NCBI GenBank assembly: GCA_964486865.1 | Contig: CAZAOZ010000002.1 | Span: forward strand, 62,001 to 126,000 | Origin: Ga0077527 sp964486865 | GTDB taxonomy: Bacteria; Pseudomonadota; Gammaproteobacteria; Burkholderiales; SG8-41 | Length of the DNA: 64,000 nt | Direction of reading: 5' to 3' | Shown: positions 8,257 through 16,300 of the stretch, one piece after another | Numbering within the stretch: the stretch's first letter is position 1 | Layout of the letters: the number at the start of each line of letters is the position of its first letter | Notes under the pieces: model-generated | What the model was told of the DNA's origin: nothing | Databases searched by the model: none | The model's input: only the letters and a program-made list of their open reading frames with translations | Translations under genes and position numbers: made by a program

Positions 8257-9108
8257 ATGACACAGAATCTCGAATCCCTGAAGGAATGGATCGGCCGCAC
8301 CGAAACCGCGATCGATTACGTCACCGTGCCGGCCGTCAACCGGCTGTCGGCCACGCTGGACCGCGACGATCCCTTTCCCAGGATGGGCGATCCGCTGCCG
8401 GTCGGCTGGCACGCCATCCTGTTTCCGCGCATCGTGCGCCACTCGCAGATCGGACCCGACGGCCATCCGCAGCGCGGCGACTTCCTGCCGCCGGTGCCGC
8501 TGCCGCGGCGCATGTTCGCCGGCAAGCGCACCACGTTCGTGGCGCCGCTGCTGGTCGGCGACGAAGTGCGCCGCGAATCGGTGATCCAGAACGTCACCAT
8601 CAAGGACGGGCGCAGCGGGCGCATGGTGTTCGTCACCGTGAAAACCGACATCAAAAGCCCGCGTGGTGTTGCGATCACTGAGGAACAGGACATCGTTTAT
8701 CGCGGCGAGCCTGACAAGAACGCCCCGCCGCAACCGGCACAGGCCGCGCCGGGCAAGGCGGTATGGACGCACCAGGTCACTCCGGACCCGGTGCTGCTGT
8801 TCCGCTACTCGGCACTGACCTTCAACGGCCACCGCATTCATTACGACAAGCCGTATGTGACCGGCACCGAGGGCTATCCCGACCTGATCATGAACGGCGG
8901 GCTGACCACGCTGCTGATTTACGAACTGGCGCGCACCCACGGCTCCACGCCGATCCGCTTCATGTCCTCGCGCAATGTGCGTGCGCTGTTCGTCAACCGC
9001 ACCATTACTTTCTGCGGCGAACCCAGCACCGACAACAAGACCGCGAAGCTGTGGGCGCAGGATGACACCGGCGCGGTGGCGCTGATTGCCGACGCGGAGT
9101 TTGCATGA
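8257..9108 (+). CDS. MaoC/HTD2-type double hot-dog hydratase, mesaconyl- or itaconyl-CoA hydratase-like
   Basis: 283 residues with an N-terminal FAS1-like hot-dog half and a C-terminal half carrying the hydratase-2 signature FNGHRIHYDKPY. The layout and length match the mesaconyl-C4-CoA hydratase and itaconyl-CoA hydratase group, which add water to unsaturated C5-CoA esters. The start lies 3 bp after the lyase stop, so the two genes are translationally close. Together with the lyase it would convert an unsaturated C5-CoA ester into acetyl-CoA and pyruvate. This pathway assignment is inferred from gene order. Confidence 0.83.
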   Translation: MTQNLESLKEWIGRTETAIDYVTVPAVNRLSATLDRDDPFPRMGDPLPVGWHAILFPRIVRHSQIGPDGHPQRGDFLPPVPLPRRMFAGKRTTFVAPLLVGDEVRRESVIQNVTIKDGRSGRMVFVTVKTDIKSPRGVAITEEQDIVYRGEPDKNAPPQPAQAAPGKAVWTHQVTPDPVLLFRYSALTFNGHRIHYDKPYVTGTEGYPDLIMNGGLTTLLIYELARTHGSTPIRFMSSRNVRALFVNRTITFCGEPSTDNKTAKLWAQDDTGAVALIADAEFA

Positions 9109-9114
9109 AAAAAA

Positions 9115-9178
9115 TCCCTCACCCCCGGCCCCTCTGCTCCGCTTCAAGTGTCCCCTTGTCCCACGGGGAGAGGGGCGA
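9115..9178. repeat. REP-like intergenic repeat
   Basis: A C-rich then G-rich element: CCCTCACCCCCGGCCCCTCT, a spacer, then GGGGAGAGGGGCGA. The outer CCCCTCT and AGAGGGG can pair. Sequences of this form recur between genes in many proteobacteria. Only this copy is seen in the window. Confidence 0.5.
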
Positions 9179-9186
9179 CAGCAGCC

Positions 9187-9210
9187 GCAAACAGCCTGAT
9201 GGCTGTTTGC
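9187..9210. promoter_or_regulatory. Perfect 10-bp hairpin abutting the Shine-Dalgarno of the second CoA-transferase
   Basis: GCAAACAGCC, loop TGAT, GGCTGTTTGC. The right arm ends at 9210 and AGGAGG starts at 9211, so the stem directly precedes the ribosome site of the gene starting at 9224. There is no U-run, so it is not a standard terminator. An mRNA-stability or translational control element is possible. Confidence 0.55.
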
Positions 9211-9223
9211 AGGAGGAAATGTA

Positions 9224-10435
9224 ATGGCCGGCGGACCGCTGCAAGGCATCAAGATCATCGACATGACCTCGGTGGTCGTCGGGCCGCTGGCGACACAGAC
9301 ACTGGCCGACCACGGCGCCGACGTGATCAAGGTCGAAGCGCCCGGCGGCGACATCGTGCGCTTTCTGGCCGGTCGCGGGCGCACGGCCGGCATGTCGGGC
9401 AAATACCTGCACCTGAACCGCAACAAGCGCTCGCTGGTGCTGGACATGAAAAAACCCGGCGCTTACGACGCGCTGATGCGGCTGCTGAAAACCGCGGACG
9501 TGCTGATCTGGAACATGCGCCCGCCGGCGATGGCGCGGCTGAAGCTGTCGTACGAAGACGTGTGCAAGGTCAACCCGAAAATCATTTACTGCGGCATGTT
9601 CGGCTTCGGCCAGAACGGACGCTATCGCGAGAAACCGGCTTATGATTCGATCATCCAGGGCTCGGCCGGCATCGCCGCGCTGTACCACATGGCCACCGGC
9701 GAGCCGCGCTATCTGCCGATGGTAGTGGCCGACCGTACCGTGGGGCTGATCGCGGTGCAACTGATCCTGATGGCGCTGTTCCATCGCGAGCGCACCGGTG
9801 AAGGCCAGTCGATCGAGCTGCCGATGTTCGAGAACATGGTGAAGTCGGTGCTCGAGGAACACATGTATCTGAAAACCTTCGATCCGCCGCTGGGTCCGGT
9901 CGGCGATCCGCGGCTGACCGATCCGCAGGCGCGGCCGCTGCCGACCAGAGACGGCTGGGTTTGCGTGTCCGCCAACACCGACGGCCAGGCCTTTGCGGTA
10001 TTCGACGCCATCGGCAGGCCGGAACTGAAAACCGATCCGCGTTTCAACACCGTCGCCGCGCGCTTCAAGAATACTTCGGAATACTTCAGCATCCGCGCCG
10101 CAGGCCTGAAACAGAAAACCACCGCAGAATGGATGGAAATTTTTGATCGCACCGACGTGCCGGCGATGCCGTTCCAGACCCTCGACCAGATCATGCAGGA
10201 CCCGCATCTGCAGGACATCGGATTTTTCGAGAAACTCGATCATCCGACCGAGGGCAAAATCTGGAACATGAAACTGCCCAACAAGCTGTCGCGCGGCGTA
10301 CGCACGGATTTCCGCCACGCGCCGAAAATCGGCGAGCAAAGCATCGAGGTGCTGCGCGAAGCCGGAATGTCCGACGCCGAAATCGACGCGCTGCTCGCCA
10401 GCGGCGCGACGCTGGACGGCCGACCGCAAACCTAG
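9224..10435 (+). CDS. Family III (CaiB/BaiF) CoA-transferase, second copy
   Basis: 403 residues. It shows LQGIKIIDMTSVVVGPLATQ, LADHGADVIKVEAPGGD, GMFGFGQNGRYREKPAYDS and the likely catalytic Asp in VVADRTVGL. It differs clearly from the CoA-transferase at 6052, so it probably uses another acid or direction rather than being a recent duplicate. A strong AGGAGG precedes the ATG, placed directly after a hairpin. It is followed by a Bug-type binding protein gene after 25 bp, a pairing widespread in betaproteobacteria in which an imported acid is activated as its CoA ester. The substrate is unknown. Confidence 0.9.
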   Translation: MAGGPLQGIKIIDMTSVVVGPLATQTLADHGADVIKVEAPGGDIVRFLAGRGRTAGMSGKYLHLNRNKRSLVLDMKKPGAYDALMRLLKTADVLIWNMRPPAMARLKLSYEDVCKVNPKIIYCGMFGFGQNGRYREKPAYDSIIQGSAGIAALYHMATGEPRYLPMVVADRTVGLIAVQLILMALFHRERTGEGQSIELPMFENMVKSVLEEHMYLKTFDPPLGPVGDPRLTDPQARPLPTRDGWVCVSANTDGQAFAVFDAIGRPELKTDPRFNTVAARFKNTSEYFSIRAAGLKQKTTAEWMEIFDRTDVPAMPFQTLDQIMQDPHLQDIGFFEKLDHPTEGKIWNMKLPNKLSRGVRTDFRHAPKIGEQSIEVLREAGMSDAEIDALLASGATLDGRPQT

Positions 10436-10460
10436 CATCACGCAGGGTTATGGATAAAAT

Positions 10461-11444
10461 ATGAATAAAATCAACAAGTTAACATTGATCGCCCTGTCCA
10501 GCGCCCTGCTCAGCGGCCACGCGGCGCTGGCGCAGACCACAGCGAACTACCCCGTCAAAACAGTGCGCTTCATCGCGCCGTTTCCGCCGGGCGGCAGCAC
10601 CGACCTGCTGGCGCGCCTGGTCGCGCTGAAGCTCAGCGAAACCTGGGGCCAGCAGGTGATCGTCGAAAACCGCGGCGGCGCCGCCGGCACCATCGGCGTC
10701 GAACTCGCAGCGCGCGCCGCCCCCGACGGCTACACCATCGTGATGGGCCATGTCGGCACCTTCGGCGTCAATCCGACGCTGTATCCGAAGCTGCCTTATG
10801 ACGCGATCCGCGACTTCGCACCGATCACCGTGCTCGCCACGGTGCCCAACGGCATGGCCGTGCATCCGTCGCTGCCGGTGAAAACCGCGCGCGATTTCGT
10901 CGCACTGGCCAAAGCCAAGCCTGGCGAGTTGCTCTATGCGTCCGGCGGCAGCGGCAGCGCCTCGCACCTCGCCGGGGAATACTTCAAACTGCTGACCAAA
11001 ATCGAAATGGTGCACGTACCCTACAAAGGCACCGCGCCGGCGATGATCAGCATGATTTCAGGACAGACCACGATGACCATCACCGGCATGGTCGCGCTGA
11101 TGCCGCATGTCAAATCCGGCCGTCTCAAACTGCTCGGCGTGGCGACGTTGAAACGTCTCCCGATCATGCCGGATATCCCGACCATCAACGAAAGCGGCGT
11201 GCCGGGCTACGACGCCAACCAGTGGTACGGCGTGCTGGCGCCTGCCGCCACGCCGCGCGACATCGTCGCCAAACTCAATGCCGATATCGTCAAGGTGCTG
11301 GCGCGTCCCGATGTGAAGGAACGCCTCGCCGCCGACGGCGCCGAGCCTGTGGCCAACACGCCGGAGCAATTCGCCGCACACATCAAATCCGAGATCGCAC
11401 GCTGGGCGCCGGTGGTGAAAGCATCGGGCGCCAAGCCCGACTGA
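10461..11444 (+). CDS. Bug/TctC-family periplasmic solute-binding protein
   Basis: 327 residues with a signal peptide ending near residue 24 (AALAQ). Then come YPVKTVRFIAPFPPGGSTDL, GAAGTIGVELAARAAPDGYT and VPYKGTAPAMISMISGQ, all standard Bug segments. No membrane subunits are nearby. It sits in the CoA-ester cluster directly after a CoA-transferase, so its ligand may be the acid that is activated there. An exact match to the E. coli IHF consensus overlaps its first codons (10469-10481). Confidence 0.92.
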   Translation: MNKINKLTLIALSSALLSGHAALAQTTANYPVKTVRFIAPFPPGGSTDLLARLVALKLSETWGQQVIVENRGGAAGTIGVELAARAAPDGYTIVMGHVGTFGVNPTLYPKLPYDAIRDFAPITVLATVPNGMAVHPSLPVKTARDFVALAKAKPGELLYASGGSGSASHLAGEYFKLLTKIEMVHVPYKGTAPAMISMISGQTTMTITGMVALMPHVKSGRLKLLGVATLKRLPIMPDIPTINESGVPGYDANQWYGVLAPAATPRDIVAKLNADIVKVLARPDVKERLAADGAEPVANTPEQFAAHIKSEIARWAPVVKASGAKPD

Positions 11445-11501
11445 CCCCTGCGATCAGGCATAATCTTCCGCCCATCCCCCGTCACTGCCATGGAGATCAC
11501 G

Positions 11502-12326
11502 ATGCATTTCCGTCACGCCGTTCTGGCTGCCCTCGCCGCCACACTGCTCGCCGCCATCCCCGCACAGGCCCAGACCGCCAATGCCGAGTTCACGCCCCAT
11601 GTCGGCCAGGCCGGCAAGGACGTGATCTGGGTGCCGACGCCAAAAAGCCTGGTCGAGAAAATGCTGAAAATGGCCGATGTCAAACCGACCGATGTCGTGA
11701 TCGACTTGGGCTCCGGTGACGGCATCACGGTGATCACCGCCGCCAAGCAGTTCGGCGTGCGCGCCACCGGCATCGAGTACAACCCGGACATGGTGGAGCT
11801 GTCCAAACGCAACGCACAAAAAGAAGGCGTGGCCGACCGCACCGAATTCATCCGCGGCGATATTTTCGTCACTGATTTCAGCAGGGCGACGGTGCTGACC
11901 ATGTATCTGCTGCCTTACCTGAACATGAAGCTGCGGCCAACCATACTCAACATGAAACCCGGCACGCGCGTGGTATCGCATGCCTTCACCATGGAAGACT
12001 GGGCGCCGGAACAGACCGATTCCACCGAAGGCCGTACCGCGTACATGTGGGTCGTCCCGGCCAAAGTCGAAGGCAACTGGAAGCTCGGCCAGGGCACGCT
12101 GGAACTGAAGCAGAAATTCCAGGTGATAGAAGGCACCTACCGGATCAACGACACGACCTGGCGCCTCACACATACCAATCTGCGCGGAGACCAGATCAGC
12201 TTCACGATTAACGGCGCCGCCTACACCGGCCGCGTCACCGGCCCGACCATGCAGGGCTCGATGAAGCCGCGCGCCGACGGACAGCCGGCGTCGTGGAGCG
12301 CCGCATTGGTCAAACCGCAAAACTGA
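11502..12326 (+). CDS. Exported class I SAM-dependent methyltransferase-like protein
   Basis: 274 residues from the ATG at 11502, chosen because GGAG lies 6 nt upstream and the sequence begins a clean signal peptide (MHFRHAVLAALAATLLA, cleavage near AQA). An upstream ATG at 11490 would add four residues. The mature part has SAM-binding motif I (VVIDLGSGDGITVITAA), the acidic residue after strand 2 (ATGIEYNPDMVEL) and a Dot1-like RGDIFVTDFSRATVLTMYLL. A beta-rich C-terminal part of about 90 residues follows. Export is odd, since SAM is not known to be present in the periplasm. Substrate and activity are unknown. Confidence 0.8.
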   Translation: MHFRHAVLAALAATLLAAIPAQAQTANAEFTPHVGQAGKDVIWVPTPKSLVEKMLKMADVKPTDVVIDLGSGDGITVITAAKQFGVRATGIEYNPDMVELSKRNAQKEGVADRTEFIRGDIFVTDFSRATVLTMYLLPYLNMKLRPTILNMKPGTRVVSHAFTMEDWAPEQTDSTEGRTAYMWVVPAKVEGNWKLGQGTLELKQKFQVIEGTYRINDTTWRLTHTNLRGDQISFTINGAAYTGRVTGPTMQGSMKPRADGQPASWSAALVKPQN

Positions 12327-12350
12327 AAACCGATCAGCTGGCGCAGTCCC

Positions 12351-12384
12351 GCGGGGGACGGACGATATAATGTCCGCCCCCCGC
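12351..12384. promoter_or_regulatory. Near-perfect 13-bp palindrome around a TATAAT box
   Basis: The left arm GCGGGGGACGGAC (12351-12363) and right arm GTCCGCCCCCCGC (12372-12384) match at 12 of 13 positions as inverted copies. The 8-bp spacer GATATAAT holds a perfect -10 box at 12366-12371. The gene starts at 12412. A bound repressor here would cover the promoter. There is no U-run to make it a terminator for the upstream gene. Confidence 0.55.
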
Positions 12385-12411
12385 AATTCATTGTCATTCA
12401 AGGAATTCCAT

Positions 12412-13341
12412 ATGCCTGGCAAGACTTCCCACGCCGTCGTCATCGGCGGCGGCATCATGGGCGGCGACATCGCCACCCTGTTCGCCGCTAACGGCTGGAC
12501 CGTGCATGTCATGAGCCCGTCGGCCAAAACCCGCGAGGCATTGCCCGCGCGCATCGCCAATGGCCTCGCCAAACTCGGCGCGCCGGCGGCCAACGCCGCG
12601 CAGGTGCGCTGCTATGCTGAACTGAAGTCGATCCCGTGGCCGGATGTGGCCATTGTCGTGGAAGCCGCCACCGAGGATCTGCCGCTGAAGCAGAAACTGT
12701 TTGCCGAAATCGAGGCGCTGGCGCGGCCCGACATTCCGCTCACCAGCAACACTTCGAATTTTCCGATCGGCGATATCGCCAAAAATCTCAAACATCCGGC
12801 GCGCGTCGCGGGACTGCATTTTTTCATGCCGGCGCATCTGGTACCGCTGGTGGAAGTGGTCAGTTCAGCGCACACCGATGCCAAAGTCGCGGAGCACCTG
12901 GTTCAGTTGCTCAAGGATCTCGACAAGGCGCCGATCTGGGTCAAGAAGGATGTGCCGGGATTCGTCGGCAACCGGCTGCAGCACGCGATGATGCGCGAAG
13001 CGCTGTACCTGATTGCGGACGGCGTCACCGACGCGGACGGCATCGACACCGCGGTGCGTTACGGGTTCGGCTTCCGGTTCATAGCCTGCGGGCCTATGCT
13101 GCAAAAGGAAATGTCGGGCTGGGACACGCATGACCTCGTCGCCAGCGCGCTGTATCCGCATCTGCACGCCGAAAAAGGGCCGCCGCAGTGGCTGAAAGAC
13201 ATGGTCGCCAAGGGTCGCACCGGCATGAAAGCCAAAGCCGGCATGTGGGACTGGACCGACGAAGGGATCAAAAAGGAAAAAACCCGTATCGAACGCGCAC
13301 TGCAGGCGGGATTCGACATCCTGCGCGCCGATGACGCCTGA
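12412..13341 (+). CDS. 3-hydroxyacyl-CoA dehydrogenase family protein
   Basis: 309 residues. NAD-dependent oxidation of 3-hydroxyacyl-CoA, or a related 3-hydroxy acid, is the family reaction. The N-terminal Rossmann fold shows AVVIGGGIMGGDIATLFA. The catalytic region has LTSNTSNFPI and the His of GLHFFMPAHLVPLVEVV. The C-terminal domain contains DVPGFVGNRLQHAMMREAL. ATG at 12412 is preferred over 12370 because AGGA lies 7 nt upstream and the Rossmann strand then begins at residue 8. It has its own promoter region within a palindrome. It may complete beta-oxidation-like chemistry of the upstream cluster; the substrate is unknown. Confidence 0.88.
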   Translation: MPGKTSHAVVIGGGIMGGDIATLFAANGWTVHVMSPSAKTREALPARIANGLAKLGAPAANAAQVRCYAELKSIPWPDVAIVVEAATEDLPLKQKLFAEIEALARPDIPLTSNTSNFPIGDIAKNLKHPARVAGLHFFMPAHLVPLVEVVSSAHTDAKVAEHLVQLLKDLDKAPIWVKKDVPGFVGNRLQHAMMREALYLIADGVTDADGIDTAVRYGFGFRFIACGPMLQKEMSGWDTHDLVASALYPHLHAEKGPPQWLKDMVAKGRTGMKAKAGMWDWTDEGIKKEKTRIERALQAGFDILRADDA

Positions 13342-13385
13342 TGTCACCGCCGCGTGCCGCAAATCCGGCGCGTAGCCGCAGCAAA

Positions 13386-16300
13386 CTACCGGCAAACTCC
13401 CGGTTTCTGGGTACGGTTGTCACCACCGCCACCAGACACGGATAACTCGATCGAGCCCACCATTACGACCGTCTCATTGGTTATGGGATCCGTGATGACG
13501 ATGAATTTCACCATGTCATTTTCCATCGGCGGGGAAGTGTTGGTCTGGTTTATCTGGATGCTGATCAACTGATCCGTGTTCACCGGCGCCGATGCGCCGG
13601 TCGTGACGTTGACACTCGATGCAAGGTAGTCCGTCTGCAAAGGCAGCGTGGACGGCAGATTGGTGGTCGTAAAAGTTCCGCTGATGGTGTTGCTGCTCTG
13701 AACCGTCGTAAACGCATCACCCGTTGCGGGAACAAAACCGTTGACCAGCGCGACATTGAGCGTGCCGGCCAGGGTTACGGTTCCGGTCACGATCAACTGG
13801 TCATACTGGCCCGCCGCAGTGCCGCCAATTTCGGCGAGCAGTGTGCCCGCCAGCCCCTGCGTGTAATTGCCGTCGATGGTCATGATCCCCGGGGAAGCGC
13901 CGGGGCTCACGGTACCGGCGAGATTGTTCACGTCGCCAATGATCGTTCGCGAACCGCCCAGTAAGCCTCCCGCGAGGACATCCAGCGTCGTTCCCACCAA
14001 GCTGATGGTGCCGGGCCCGTTCAGCGTGCCGCCGTTCAGCGTCAGCGGCCGTCCGCTGAATGTCGAGACATCCGCAGCCGAACTCCCCAGAGTCAGCATG
14101 CCTCCGGTGATCGTGAATCCGGAAGCGCTGCTCAGGGTTTTCAGGCTGGTTGCGCCGCTTACGCTCGAATAAACGACCGCCCCGCTTAATCCGCCCGGAA
14201 TATTGGCCATCGCGCCGTTCATCGGGATTGCGCCCTGATTCCAGTTCGCCGGGTTTTCCCAGCGCAAATCGCCCCCGCCGGAATCCCATGCGAACGGAAC
14301 CGCTGCCGTTGCCGTGATCGTGCCGGTGTGGGTGCCGCCAACCAGCGTGTAGTTGCTTGCCAGGCCGGTGCCATTGCCCAGCGCCAGGCTGCCCGGCGCC
14401 AGCGATTGCGTACCGGCCAGAACTTTCGGGCTCGCCACCGTGCCGATACCGCTGGCGACAGCTAGCATTTCGCCGTTGATCCCGTTGATCGTGCCAAAGG
14501 CGCTCGGCCCGAAGTCGGTGCTGCCGTCATAGGCGCGGTTGCCGGCGAGACTGACCACCGCCGGAATAATGTCTGCCGCCGTCACTGCCGTCGCGTTAAA
14601 CGTGTAATTGCCCGCATCCGCGCCCGTCAGCCCCAGGCCTGTCACGCTCACCGGCTTCGCCGTTCCCGCGTTCTTGTCATTGAAGGCCGCCGTCGTGTAG
14701 CTCGTGGTGAGCACATCCCCGGACACTCGGTTGTCCGCGAGCGTCACCGCCCCCGCCGTGCCGCCGTCGTAAACCTTGTTCTGACCCGTCGCACTGATCG
14801 CCAGCGCCAGCTGGGCAACACTGTAGTTGTTGGTCGCCGTGGTGAAGCTGCCANNNNNNNNNNNNNNNNNNNNNNNNNNNNNNNNNNNNNNNNNNNNNNN
14901 NNNNNNNNNNNNNNNNNNNNNNNNNNNNNNNNNNNNNNNNNNNNNNNNNNNNNGAAGTGCCGTAGGTCGCGCTCACGTCCGCGATCGCCGCGCCCGCCAG
15001 CGCCAGCTGGGCAACACTGTAGTTGTTGGTCGCCGTGGTGAAGCTGCCAAAGCTGTAGTTCGCCGAATCCCCGCCCGCCACCAGTCCACTCGTGGTCTGG
15101 GCGTAGCTCCCCGCCCTCAGGTTGTTGCTGGTGCTGTACGCCGGGCTGACGATGGTCGCCGTGTTGCCGCTCACCACGTCACCACTTTTGATGTTGGTGA
15201 AGGTCACCGCACCCGTCGCCGACGAAGTGCCGTAGGTCGCGCTCACGTCCGCGATCGCCGCGCCCGCCAGCGCCAGCTTGTTCACCGTCAGGCTGCCATT
15301 GGCATAAGCCAACGAGTAACCGAGGTCGGAGGTCGCGGCGCTGGGAGTGATGTTGTGCGGCGTCCCGGCTGTCAACTGGCCGGAAGTGGATGTGGTGCCG
15401 TCAACGGCGTAGCTGGGTCCGCTGCTGATCGCCGTGCCAATCGAATCACCGTCAATCAAGCCAGACGAACCGAACGTAAACGCGGGATTTGCGTCGCCAT
15501 AGGTCTTGCTCTTGTCGTCGGCAGTCAACGTCAGGGTGGGCTGAATCCGGAAGTAAATCCGGTTGCCCGACGCGAGCGGATCGCTGTCCTGGTCAACGTT
15601 GTAACGTTTTCCGCTCTCGGTCAGACCACCCCGGGTAGTACCTGTCGGATTGCCGGTATAAATGCGCCAGGCGCCGCCGCCGGTGGTAATGCCAACCGCA
15701 CCGGCGGCATTAACGAAGTTGCCACCAGTGCCTGTAGCGTTGGGGGTGGCGGCAACGTCCGCCACGAGTGTGACCGCATTGGCGCTGGTGCTGGTCGTCG
15801 CAATGACGTTGTTGAGCGTCAGGTCGCCGGTTTGTGTTCGAACGTCAACCGGGCCAGTGGCATTGATGCCGGGGGTGTTGACGGTACCGATGCTGAGCGC
15901 ATTCGAGTCGGTATAGCTCACGCTGCCGGTGTTGGCAGCCAGTATGGCGACATTATTGCCGGGGTTTGTCAGGGTGTAGCTGCCGCCGGCGCCGAGGAGT
16001 TCCAAACCGCTTGCGGTGATCGCCGCGCTCTGGGTGACGGCGCCGGTGCTCGACAGGGTGACATTGCCGCTTGCATTGACCGCGCCGTTCAGATTGATCG
16101 AGGTCTGCGAGATCGCGTTCAGCGTGGCGTAACTGCCACCTGCGAGCGTGAGCGCACCATTGGCGTTCGCCGTTAGCGTCCCGGCATTCCCGCCCACGGT
16201 CATCGTGTTCACCGTGTCCGTCACGCTCACCGTATCGAACGTACCACCGTTCGCTGAAGCCAGGCTCACCGTGTTGAAGTTATTGCCCGTCGCCGCCAGG

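Noticed and set aside
7369..9447. 692-codon open frame on the minus strand
   Set aside because: It is antisense to the CitE-type lyase and hydratase genes, whose plus-strand products have clear family motifs. The minus product is rich in His, Arg, Asp and Gln, as is usual for shadows of GC-rich genes.
14677..14853. C-terminal continuation of the exoprotein through the N gap in the upstream frame
   Set aside because: That frame reads a nonsense tail beyond the gap. The repeat sequence shows that the other frame continues the protein.
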